Part shown: piece by piece, positions 34,817-43,220 of the stretch | Layout: the number at the start of each line of letters is the position of its first letter | Numbering within the stretch: the first letter of the stretch is position 1 | DNA from: PFL35 sp041550515 | GTDB lineage: Archaea; Thermoplasmatota; E2; DHVEG-1 | Length of the DNA: 64,000 bases | NCBI GenBank assembly: GCA_041550515.1 | Contig: JBFEOQ010000004.1 | Span: 1 to 64,000 of the forward strand | Direction: 5' to 3' | Position numbers and translations under genes: made by a program | The notes under the pieces: generated by a model | Databases searched by the model: none | Told to the model about the DNA's origin: nothing | What the model saw: the letters and a program-made list of their open reading frames with translations, nothing else

Positions 34817-35652
34817 AGGAAAATCCTTATGAACCTTGGCTTGCAACTGTCGAAGAAATAAGAAAGGAAGCCGGTGGTCAAAGGCCAATAAAAACGTTTA
34901 AACTGAAATTCAAAGATAAAAAAATTCAAGAAAATTTCTCATATGTTCCTGGACAATGTGCAATGGTTAGTCTACTTGGTATGGGAGAATGTTTCTTTGC
35001 AATATCTTCTTCTCCAACTAAAAAAGATTTTATTGAAGTAAGTGTAATGAAACTCGGTAAGGTAACCACTGCATTGCATGAATTAGAACCTGGTGATACA
35101 GTAGGTGTTAGAGGTCCTTATGGTAATTACTTTGATGTCAATGGTTGGAAAGGTAAGAACCTTATTTTTATAGGAGGTGGTATAGGTCAAGCACCTCTTA
35201 GGTCTCTTATCCAATACGTTGTCGATAAGAGAAAAGACTATGGTAAACTTGATATAATTTACGGTGCTCGTACATCAAAAGATATCAGTTACAAAAAAGA
35301 ATTTGAAGAACTTGAGAAACGCAAAGATGTAAATGTTCATCTTTCAATTGATGTAAAAGAGAACGGTTGGAAAAAGTTTGTTGGATTCGTACCAGATAAT
35401 CTATTAAAAGTTAAACCATCACCAAAGAATTCTATTGCAATCACCTGTGGTCCACCAATTATGATTAAGTTTGTAATTCAAAATTTAGAGAAGTTAGGTT
35501 TTACCGAAGATCAAATTTTTACAACTCTTGAAATGAGAATGAAATGTGGAATTGGAAAATGTGGTAGATGTAATATTGGGAATCTTTATGTATGTAAAGA
35601 TGGCCCAGTGTTTTCATACAAACAATTGAAAAATATTTATGGAGAAAGATAG
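34813..35652 (+). CDS. HydG/AsrB/FlxA-like FAD- and NAD(P)H-binding oxidoreductase subunit
   Basis: 279 residues of the ferredoxin-NADP-reductase type. FAD contact is in the CFFAISSSP region, the NAD(P)-binding half is marked by LIFIGGGIGQAPLRSLI (near 115) and CGPPIMIKF, and a [2Fe-2S] centre is built by the C-terminal CGIGKCGRC ... C group. It is the only obvious pyridine-nucleotide entry site of the module besides the GltD-like domain at 37602-41240. It would let the Hdr/hydrogenase complex use NAD(P)H, as FlxA does in Flx-Hdr complexes. Confidence 0.88.
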   Translation: MKENPYEPWLATVEEIRKEAGGQRPIKTFKLKFKDKKIQENFSYVPGQCAMVSLLGMGECFFAISSSPTKKDFIEVSVMKLGKVTTALHELEPGDTVGVRGPYGNYFDVNGWKGKNLIFIGGGIGQAPLRSLIQYVVDKRKDYGKLDIIYGARTSKDISYKKEFEELEKRKDVNVHLSIDVKENGWKKFVGFVPDNLLKVKPSPKNSIAITCGPPIMIKFVIQNLEKLGFTEDQIFTTLEMRMKCGIGKCGRCNIGNLYVCKDGPVFSYKQLKNIYGER

Positions 35653-35661
35653 GTGATACCT

Positions 35662-37605
35662 ATGAAAATAGGAGTTTATGTTTGTCAATGTGGAATTAAC
35701 ATTGCGCATACAGTAGACACTGAACGGGTTGTAGATCTTGTAAAGAATCTGCCAAATGTTGAAATTGCTCGTGACTATAAGTATATGTGCTCTGATCCTG
35801 GTCAAGAGCTAATAAAAAAGGATATCAATGAGATCAATCTTGATCGAGTTGTTGTTGCAAGTTGTTCTCCACGTATGCATGAGCCGACATTTCGAAAAGT
35901 TCTTGAAGAATCAGGAATGAATCCATATTTTTTTGAAATGGTAAATTTAAGAGAGCAATGCTCATGGGTACATGAAGATAAAGAACAAGCTACTCTTAAA
36001 TCAGTTGACCTTATTTCTGGAGCTGTTACACGTGCAACATTTTTGGAACCTCTCGAGAAGAAAAAAGTAAGTGTCATTCCAAAGGCACTTGTAATAGGTG
36101 GAGGTATTGCAGGTATTCAAGCAGCTTTGGGGATTGCAGATAAAGGTTTCAAGACATATCTAGTTGAGCGTAGCCCTAGTATTGGTGGTCGTATGGCTCA
36201 ACTTGATAAAACATTTCCCACTCTTGATTGCTCTGCCTGTATTCTAACTCCTAAAATGGTTGATGTTGCTCGTCATCCAAATATTGAACTTATGACCTAT
36301 TCTGAAATAGAGAGTGTTGATGGATATATTGGTAATTTTAAAGTAAAAATAAAGAAGAAACCTAGATACATTGACATAGAAAAATGTGTGGGTTGCGGTA
36401 ATTGTGCTGAAGCTTGTAGACTTCATGCTAGAATTCAAAATGAATTTGATATGAATCTGAGTAAACGTAGTGCAATTTATGTTCCATTTCCGCAGGCGGT
36501 ACCCCTAAAATATACGATTGATCCTGATAAGTGCATTACTTTAAAAACTGGTAAATGTGGCGATCATGCTTTATGTATCGAAGCCTGTGATAGAGATGCA
36601 ATTAATTTTGATCAAAAAGAAGAAATTATAGAAATCGAAGTTGGAACAATTGTTGTAGCAACTGGTTTTGATTTATTTGATGCCAAAGAAAAACCAGAGT
36701 ATGGTTATGGCAAGTATGAGAATGTGATTACTGGTTTAGAATTTGAAAGACTTGTTTCTGCATCAGGACCTACAAGTGGACACGTTGAAATTAATGGTAA
36801 AGAACCTAAAAATGTTGTTTTCATCCAATGTGTTGGATCACGTGATAAAAAAACTAACGAATATTGCTCTCGTGTTTGTTGTATGTACACAGCAAAACAG
36901 GCACATATGATTAAAGAAAAATTACCTAATGCAAATTTAATAATTTACTATACGGATGTTAGAGCTTTTGGTAAAGGTTTTGAAGAGTTTTATAACAGAG
37001 TACAAGGTGAAGGTATCATTTATAGACGTAGAGAGCTTGATGATTTAATTCAAATTAATAAGAAAGGGGATAAAACTATTATAAAAGCTGAAGGTCATCC
37101 TGATATCGAAGCTGATCTTGTTATTCTTGCAACAGGTATTATCCCACGTAAAGATTCAAAGGACTTCGCTAGAATTTTAAATATTAATCAAAGTGCTGAT
37201 GGATTCTTTTTAGAGGCTCATCCAAAACTTAGACCAGTTGACACATTTACTGAAGGTATTTTCCTTGCAGGTTGTTGTCAGAGTCCTAAAGATATACCTG
37301 ATGCTGTTGCTCAAGCGAGTGGGGCAGCGATTAGAGCATCTGAACCACTTGCAGCAGGAGAGGTTGAAGTAGAAGCGATTTCATCATATATCGATGAAGA
37401 ATTATGTAGTGGTTGTAGAATTTGTGAAGATCTTTGTGCATACAATGCCTTGGAGTTTGATCTGAAAGAAAAAGTGATGCGAGTAAATGATGTTATGTGT
37501 AAAGGTTGTGGAAGTTGTGCATCAGCTTGTCCAACTGGTGCTATTTCGATGAGACATTTCAATCTGAAACAAATACTCGCACAAATAGGAGGATTGACAA
37601 AATGA
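35662..37605 (+). CDS. hdrA: HdrA, canonical single-module flavoprotein
   Basis: 647 residues of normal HdrA layout. The N-terminal domain (IGVYVCQCGINIA ... CSPRMHEPTF) is followed by the FAD motif VIGGGIAGIQAAL (~144), the CSAC pair, an inserted ferredoxin region with CVGCGNCAEACR (~247) and a second Cys set (CITLKTGKCGDHALC), the flavin second half (VVATGFDLFDA), and two C-terminal [4Fe-4S] motifs (CSGCRICEDLCA and CKGCGSCASACPTG). The usual Pro after the first inserted cluster is Arg here. The start at ATG 35662 is supported by AGGTGAT upstream. It shares long near-identical DNA stretches with the next gene. Confidence 0.9.
   Translation: MKIGVYVCQCGINIAHTVDTERVVDLVKNLPNVEIARDYKYMCSDPGQELIKKDINEINLDRVVVASCSPRMHEPTFRKVLEESGMNPYFFEMVNLREQCSWVHEDKEQATLKSVDLISGAVTRATFLEPLEKKKVSVIPKALVIGGGIAGIQAALGIADKGFKTYLVERSPSIGGRMAQLDKTFPTLDCSACILTPKMVDVARHPNIELMTYSEIESVDGYIGNFKVKIKKKPRYIDIEKCVGCGNCAEACRLHARIQNEFDMNLSKRSAIYVPFPQAVPLKYTIDPDKCITLKTGKCGDHALCIEACDRDAINFDQKEEIIEIEVGTIVVATGFDLFDAKEKPEYGYGKYENVITGLEFERLVSASGPTSGHVEINGKEPKNVVFIQCVGSRDKKTNEYCSRVCCMYTAKQAHMIKEKLPNANLIIYYTDVRAFGKGFEEFYNRVQGEGIIYRRRELDDLIQINKKGDKTIIKAEGHPDIEADLVILATGIIPRKDSKDFARILNINQSADGFFLEAHPKLRPVDTFTEGIFLAGCCQSPKDIPDAVAQASGAAIRASEPLAAGEVEVEAISSYIDEELCSGCRICEDLCAYNALEFDLKEKVMRVNDVMCKGCGSCASACPTGAISMRHFNLKQILAQIGGLTK
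35836..35929 (+). repeat. 94-nt stretch identical between two hdrA paralogues (first copy)
   Basis: Bases 35836-35929 are identical to 37776-37869. They encode the NLDRVVVASCSPRMHEPTF region of both HdrA N-terminal domains. Further near-identical blocks follow in both genes, for example around the TFPTLDCSAC codons. This points to recent duplication or gene conversion. Confidence 0.8.
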
Positions 37606-40600
37606 AGGTAGGTGTTTATGTCTGTGAGTGTGGAATTAATATTGCATCTACTGTTGACGTTAAAAAAGTTGCAGAACGTGCAAAATCTCTTCCAAATGTT
37701 GCAGTTAGCCGTTTTTATAAGTATATGTGCTCTGATCCTGGACAGGAGCTTATAAAAAAGGATATCAATGAGATGAATCTTGATCGAGTTGTTGTTGCAA
37801 GTTGTTCTCCACGTATGCATGAGCCGACATTTCGAAAAGTTCTTGAAGAATCAGGAATGAATCCATATTGCCTTGAAATGATAAACATTAGAGAACAGTG
37901 TTCATGGGTTCATAAAGACCGAGAGATGGCTACTGAAAAAGCATTTGATCTTGTAAAAAGTGCTGTTCTTCATGCATCTCTTTTAAAACCATTAGATAAG
38001 AAAGCTGTTGATGTCACTCCTGCAGCTTTAGTTATTGGTGGTGGTATTGCTGGTATACAAACAGCACTTGACATCGGACAAATGGGTTTTAAAACTTATC
38101 TTGTTGAAAAAACCCCTAGTATTGGTGGTCGTATGGCTCAACTTGATAAAACATTTCCCACTCTTGATTGCTCTGCCTGTATTTTAACTCCTAAAATGGT
38201 TGATGTCGCTCGTCATCCAAACGTTGAGCTTCTTACATATTCAGAGATTGTTGGAATCGACGGTTATGTAGGTAATTTTAATGTTAAAATTAAAAAGAAA
38301 CCACGCTACATTGATGTAGATAAATGTACTGGCTGTGGTGAATGTTTCAATGGTTGTCCGGTAGAATTGCCGAATGAGTTTGATATGGATAAGGCCATAA
38401 GACATGCTATATATACGCCATTTCCACAAGCAGTCCCACTTAAGGCAACTATTGATAAACGTGGTATACATCCTTGTAGAGATGCCTGTCCAGCAGGAGT
38501 TGGAGCACCTGGTTATGTTACTCTTATTGGACGAGGTAAATTCTATGAGGCACTTCGAGTAATTAAAGAACGTTTGCCGTTTCCTTCTGTTTGTGGAAGA
38601 GTATGCCATAGACCATGTGAGAAAACTTGTACACGTAAAGATATTGATGAGCCTCTTGGGATAGCTCACCTAAAAAGATTTGTTGGTGATTTAGAACTTA
38701 ATATACCAGCTATGGAAGTTCCTCCAATTGAAACTAAAGCAGAAAGTGTTGCGATTATTGGTGGTGGACCTGCAGGTCTTACTGCTGCTCATGACCTTGC
38801 ATTAAAAGGATATCACGCAACAGTTTTTGAAGCAGCACCAGTACTTGGCGGTATGATGAGATGGGGTATTCCTGCTTTTCGTTTACCTAAAGAAATCATT
38901 GAACGTGAGATATCTGATATTCTAGCTCTTGGTGTAAGAGTTCAACTTAACACAAAGCTTGGGAGAGATTTCACTATTCCGGATTTATTTAAACGTGGTC
39001 ATAAAGCTATTTTCCTTGCTGTTGGAGCACAACTTGGTAAAAAAATGACTATTCCCGGTGAGGAATTAAATGGTGTATTTCAAGCAATTGACTTTTTAAA
39101 GGAATTAAATCTTGGAAAGATAATCTCAACACCAATTGCAGAAATTGATGATGATCTTTGTATCGGGTGTGGAAAATGCGCAGAAGTATGTTACTATGGA
39201 ATAATTCATTTAATACCAGATGAACTTGATCCTAACAAGAAATATCCCACAATTCATAAGAAATACTTATGTAAAGGTTGTGGTAAATGCGCCTTTGTTT
39301 GTCCATCAAAAGCAATTAAATTAAGTGGGTTCAAAAATATTGCTCCAAAAATTGGAAAGAAAGTAATGGTTATAGGTGGAGGAAACGCTGCACTTGACAC
39401 TGCAAGATCTGCATTACGTTTAGGCGCAGATGATGTTGCTATTTTATATCGCCGATCACGTGAAGAAATGCCTGCAGAACCTGATTGGGAGATTGATGAA
39501 ACTCAAGCTGAAGGCGTACGACTTGTTTATCTTATTGCTCCAACAAAAATCGTAAGTGATGATAAAGGAAATGTTAAAGGAATTGAATGCATCAGAATGG
39601 AGTTGTTAGATGAGCTTGATAATAGTGGTAGACGAAAAATAAAATCAATTCCTAAATCTGAGTTTATTATCAATTGTGATAGTGTAATTCTTGCTATTGG
39701 CCAAGAGGTAGACACAGATATATTATCAAAGGATGTAAAATTAGAAGTGACACCCTGGAGTTCAAAGAGAGTTGATCCTCTTTCATTTCCGAAAAATGGG
39801 TTTGATGATATAGAATTAACTCCTTGGAGTACAATTCACGCTGATTCATTGACATTGGAAACCAATATTAAAGGTGTTTTTTCAGGTGGTGATGCAGTAT
39901 GGGGTGCTGGAACCATAATAGAAGCTATTAGTGCTGGAAAAGAAGCCGCAGAATCAATTGATAGATATCTATCTGGTAAAGATCTGAGAGAAGGTCGTGA
40001 AGAGAAACCCGAAATTGCAGAACCATCTATAGAGGGTGTAAAAAAGAAAGTAAAAATTCCTATGAAATATATAGATCTTAAAGATAGAAAAAACAATTTC
40101 AAAGAAGTTGAATTAGGTTATTCTGAAGAAGAAGCAATTGAAGAGGCTAGACGTTGTTTAGATTGTGGTGGTTGCTCTGAATGTTTTGAATGTGTTCAGA
40201 CCTGTGAAGCTGGTGCAATTGATCATAATGCAAAACCTGAGATAATTGATGTAAAAGTTGGAGCTATTGTTGTTGCAACAGGTTTTGATCTTTTTGATCC
40301 ACTAGCAAAACCAGAATATGGATATGGTAAATACAAGAATGTGATTACTGGTTTAGAATTTGAAAGACTTGTTTCTGCATCAGGACCTACAAGTGGACAT
40401 ATTGAGATTAAAGGTAAAGAACCTAAAAATGTTGTTTTCATCCAATGTGTTGGATCACGTGATAAAAAAACTAACGAATATTGTTCTCGTGTTTGTTGTA
40501 TGTATACTGCTAAACAAGCTCATCTTGTTAAAGAGAAAATACCTGATTCAAATCTAGTTTTGTATTATACTGATATGAGAGCTTTTGGTAAAGGTTTTGA

Positions 40601-41240
40601 AGAGTTTTATAACAGAGTAAAAGGTGAAGGTATTACTTATAGACGTAGAAATCTTGATGATCCAATTGAAGTAAAGATGATAGATGGAAAGACTATAGTT
40701 AAAGCTAAAGGTCATCCTGATGTGCAAGCTGATCTTGTTATTCTTGCAACAGGTATTATCCCACGTAAAGATTCAAAAGATTTAGCAAGATTACTGAATA
40801 TTAATCAAAGTTCAGATGGTTTTCTTTTAGAGGCTCATCCAAAGCTTAAACCAGTTGATACATTTACCGATGGTATTTTCCTTGCAGGTTGTTGTCAAAG
40901 TCCAAAGGATGTACCAGATACTGTTGCACAAGCCAGTGGTGCTGCATCTAGAGCATGTGATATTATTTCTAAAAAACAGTTATTAATTGAAGCAACGATT
41001 GCAAATGTTAATGAGGATTTATGCCGTGGCTGCGGCATTTGTGTTGAGTCATGTCCATATAAAGCAATTGAATTAAAAGAAGTTGATCGCAATGGACATA
41101 AGATACTTATAGTTACTGTAAATGAAGCTTTATGTAAAGGATGTGGTTCTTGTTCCGCTGCATGTTTGAATAGTGCAATTGGTCATCTAGGTTTTACCGA
41201 TAGTCAAATCCTTGCTATGATCAAGGCTTTAGGAGAATGA
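37602..41240 (+). CDS. HdrA with an inserted GltD-like NAD(P)H/FAD oxidoreductase domain
   Basis: 1212 residues. Residues 1-286 are an HdrA N-terminal half with FAD motif (VIGGGIAGIQTAL) and the first inserted cluster (CTGCGECFNGCP, ~244). The HdrA frame stops right after PFPQAVPLKATID, and a GltD/NfnB-like domain follows: CRDACPAGVGAPGY and CGRVCHRPCEKTC (N-terminal cluster cysteines), FAD motif IIGGGPAGLTAAHD (~382), an embedded two-cluster ferredoxin (CIGCGKCAEVC, CKGCGKCAFVC, ~518-570), the NAD(P)H-binding VIGGGNAALDTARSALRLGA (~588), and the GGDAVWGAGTIIEAI closing motif (~758). HdrA resumes at ~851 (CLDCGGCSECFECVQTC) and runs through VVATGFDLFDP to two C-terminal clusters. ATG 37602 is used, with AGGAGG upstream, overlapping the previous stop. 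Confidence 0.88.
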   Translation: MKVGVYVCECGINIASTVDVKKVAERAKSLPNVAVSRFYKYMCSDPGQELIKKDINEMNLDRVVVASCSPRMHEPTFRKVLEESGMNPYCLEMINIREQCSWVHKDREMATEKAFDLVKSAVLHASLLKPLDKKAVDVTPAALVIGGGIAGIQTALDIGQMGFKTYLVEKTPSIGGRMAQLDKTFPTLDCSACILTPKMVDVARHPNVELLTYSEIVGIDGYVGNFNVKIKKKPRYIDVDKCTGCGECFNGCPVELPNEFDMDKAIRHAIYTPFPQAVPLKATIDKRGIHPCRDACPAGVGAPGYVTLIGRGKFYEALRVIKERLPFPSVCGRVCHRPCEKTCTRKDIDEPLGIAHLKRFVGDLELNIPAMEVPPIETKAESVAIIGGGPAGLTAAHDLALKGYHATVFEAAPVLGGMMRWGIPAFRLPKEIIEREISDILALGVRVQLNTKLGRDFTIPDLFKRGHKAIFLAVGAQLGKKMTIPGEELNGVFQAIDFLKELNLGKIISTPIAEIDDDLCIGCGKCAEVCYYGIIHLIPDELDPNKKYPTIHKKYLCKGCGKCAFVCPSKAIKLSGFKNIAPKIGKKVMVIGGGNAALDTARSALRLGADDVAILYRRSREEMPAEPDWEIDETQAEGVRLVYLIAPTKIVSDDKGNVKGIECIRMELLDELDNSGRRKIKSIPKSEFIINCDSVILAIGQEVDTDILSKDVKLEVTPWSSKRVDPLSFPKNGFDDIELTPWSTIHADSLTLETNIKGVFSGGDAVWGAGTIIEAISAGKEAAESIDRYLSGKDLREGREEKPEIAEPSIEGVKKKVKIPMKYIDLKDRKNNFKEVELGYSEEEAIEEARRCLDCGGCSECFECVQTCEAGAIDHNAKPEIIDVKVGAIVVATGFDLFDPLAKPEYGYGKYKNVITGLEFERLVSASGPTSGHIEIKGKEPKNVVFIQCVGSRDKKTNEYCSRVCCMYTAKQAHLVKEKIPDSNLVLYYTDMRAFGKGFEEFYNRVKGEGITYRRRNLDDPIEVKMIDGKTIVKAKGHPDVQADLVILATGIIPRKDSKDLARLLNINQSSDGFLLEAHPKLKPVDTFTDGIFLAGCCQSPKDVPDTVAQASGAASRACDIISKKQLLIEATIANVNEDLCRGCGICVESCPYKAIELKEVDRNGHKILIVTVNEALCKGCGSCSAACLNSAIGHLGFTDSQILAMIKALGE
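37776..37869 (+). repeat. 94-nt stretch identical between two hdrA paralogues (second copy)
   Basis: This is the second member of the pair described at 35836-35929. Confidence 0.8.
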
Positions 41241-41263
41241 AATAAAAAAGGAGGTATTGAAAA

Positions 41264-41743
41264 ATGGGTATTGATTTTAATGCAGATGAAGTTTTTGAAA
41301 TGGCCGAACAAATCGAAAGAAATGGTGCAAAATTCTACAGATCAACAGCTGAAAAAATTAAAGAAACTAATAAAAAACAACTTTTAGCAAATCTAGCAAA
41401 AATGGAGGATGAACATGAAAAAACATTTAGAGTATTAAGATCTGAACTTTCCACTGATGAAAAAATTCAAACAACTTTTGATCCTGAAGGAGATTCAGAA
41501 CGTTATCTACGTGCGCTTGCAGATACTAGGGTTTTTTATGAAAAAGAGGTTATCCCTACATCGTTGGAAGATATTCTCAAATTTGCTATTACCATCGAAA
41601 AGGATTCAATAGTTTTCTACTTAGGTTTAAAAGATATTGTTCCAGTGCATCTTGGTAAACAAAAACTTGATGATATTATAAAAGAAGAAATGGGTCATAT
41701 TCGCCTTCTTAGTAAGGAATTAATCGAACTCAATAAATATTGA
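41264..41743 (+). CDS. Rubrerythrin / ferritin-like diiron protein
   Basis: 159 residues, all alpha-helical. The four metal-ligand helices show E...ExxH patterns: EQIERNGAKFY (~19), EDEHEKTF (~47), EKDSIVFY (~111) and EEMGHIRLL (~141). These are the ligands of a ferritin-like diiron site. There is no C-terminal rubredoxin domain. Such proteins reduce peroxide in anaerobes, which would protect the oxygen-sensitive iron-sulphur and nickel enzymes encoded upstream. It starts 23 nt after the HdrA-GltD gene with GGAGG upstream and is the last gene of the array. Confidence 0.85.
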   Translation: MGIDFNADEVFEMAEQIERNGAKFYRSTAEKIKETNKKQLLANLAKMEDEHEKTFRVLRSELSTDEKIQTTFDPEGDSERYLRALADTRVFYEKEVIPTSLEDILKFAITIEKDSIVFYLGLKDIVPVHLGKQKLDDIIKEEMGHIRLLSKELIELNKY

Positions 41744-41791
41744 TTTAATAGGAAAATTTAGGTAATAATAAAATAATATGATGTATGAATT

Positions 41792-43219
41792 ATGTTAAAA
41801 GAAATGTTAAAAGATTTGAAAAAGTTGAATGGAGAGAATTTCAAAACAGATACAGCTGTATGTTATTCTTATTCTTCAGATGCAAGTATTTACCGACATT
41901 TACCTGATGCAGTTGTACGTCCAAAGAATACAAAAAATATTGTTGATATTGTTAGACTTGCGAATAAATATAAGATACCATTAATCCCTAGAGGTGGAGG
42001 TACTGGACTTTGTGGAGGTGCTGTTGCTATAAACGGAGGCATCATTATTGATATGCAGTACATGAATAAAGTAAAAGAAATTCAACCTGAAAATTTATAT
42101 TGTATAGTCGAACCAGGTGTTATATATGACGAATTAAATCGCCAATTAAAAAACTATAAATATACATTTCCAGGATCTCCAGGTAGTGGAGAAGCAGCAA
42201 CTATTGGAGGTATGGTTGCAACTAATGCATCAGGTATGCGAGCTGTAAAATATGGTGCTACTCGTGATTATGTTCTTGGTTTGGAAATTGTCCTTCCTAC
42301 AGGAGAAATTATGAAATGTGGTACGCATACCTTGAAAAACAGTAGTGGTTATCAAATTGAAAAGTTAATAGTTGGTTCTGAAGGTACTTTGGGAATAATC
42401 ACAGAAATTACCTTAAAAATCATTCCATTACCAAAGAGCCAGATAACTGCACTTGTAACATTTGATGAATTGGTATCTGCAGGTCAAGCAATCTCAAATA
42501 TTATTGCATATCCAATTATTCCATCTTCAATGGAGATAATGGATAGTTTGAGTATTGTTGCAGTAAACAAAGGAACTGATGCAAAACTTCCAGATGTTGA
42601 AGCAATACTTATTATCGAGTGTGATGGACCCATCGAAGAAGTTCGTCGAGAAATGTCTATTGTCGAAAAAATATGTAGAGAAAGTGGAGCGAGAGATATA
42701 ACTATATCTGAAAAACCAGAAGTATTTAATAAATGGCATAAAGCACGAAAATCTGTTTTACCTGCATTAGGAAAATATCGCCCGGATTTGAAGATTGTTT
42801 CTTTAGTCGATGACATGGCAGTTCCAATTTCAAAGATTGCCCAGTTGATTATAGCTATTAAGAAGATAAGTAAAAATAACAATATTCTAATCACTACATA
42901 TGGACATGCAAGTGACGGTAACCTTCATTCAAAAGTCTTACTCGATCCAACCAATAAAGATGATTGGAAACGAGCTGAAATAACCGTTAAACAAGTATAT
43001 GATGCTGTTTTGAAATTAGATGGCACAGTTTCTGGTGAACATGGTGTGGGGATATCAAAAGCTCCCTTTATGATAAAAGAAAGGAAAAATGCTATAGGTA
43101 CTATGAAAGCAATAAAAAAAGTATTTGATCCAAATAATATTATGAATCCCGGGAAAACGTTTGAATGGGATAAAGAATATATTATTACAAATCTTCGATA
43201 TCCTGCAAAGGTGGACTAA
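41792..43219 (+). CDS. FAD-linked 2-hydroxyacid dehydrogenase (GlcD/D-lactate dehydrogenase type)
   Basis: 475 residues of the PCMH/VAO FAD fold. The FAD contacts are IPLIPRGGGTGLCGGAV (~69) and PGSGEAATIGGMVATNASGM (~130), and the C-terminal cap ends with GEHGVGISKAPF and MNPGK. Relatives oxidise D-lactate, glycolate or D-2-hydroxyglutarate. The substrate cannot be fixed here; D-lactate is attractive because a LarA-type racemase gene is close by (48629-49885). It overlaps nothing and is followed 1 nt later by its iron-sulphur partner, so the two probably form a dehydrogenase pair. Confidence 0.88.
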   Translation: MLKEMLKDLKKLNGENFKTDTAVCYSYSSDASIYRHLPDAVVRPKNTKNIVDIVRLANKYKIPLIPRGGGTGLCGGAVAINGGIIIDMQYMNKVKEIQPENLYCIVEPGVIYDELNRQLKNYKYTFPGSPGSGEAATIGGMVATNASGMRAVKYGATRDYVLGLEIVLPTGEIMKCGTHTLKNSSGYQIEKLIVGSEGTLGIITEITLKIIPLPKSQITALVTFDELVSAGQAISNIIAYPIIPSSMEIMDSLSIVAVNKGTDAKLPDVEAILIIECDGPIEEVRREMSIVEKICRESGARDITISEKPEVFNKWHKARKSVLPALGKYRPDLKIVSLVDDMAVPISKIAQLIIAIKKISKNNNILITTYGHASDGNLHSKVLLDPTNKDDWKRAEITVKQVYDAVLKLDGTVSGEHGVGISKAPFMIKERKNAIGTMKAIKKVFDPNNIMNPGKTFEWDKEYIITNLRYPAKVD

Positions 43220-43220
43220 C

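Noticed and set aside
37311..37820. 169-codon minus-strand frame across the junction of the two hdrA genes
   Set aside because: It is antisense to conserved HdrA coding sequence on both sides, has no RBS, and its translation is low-complexity Thr/Ser/Asn-rich.
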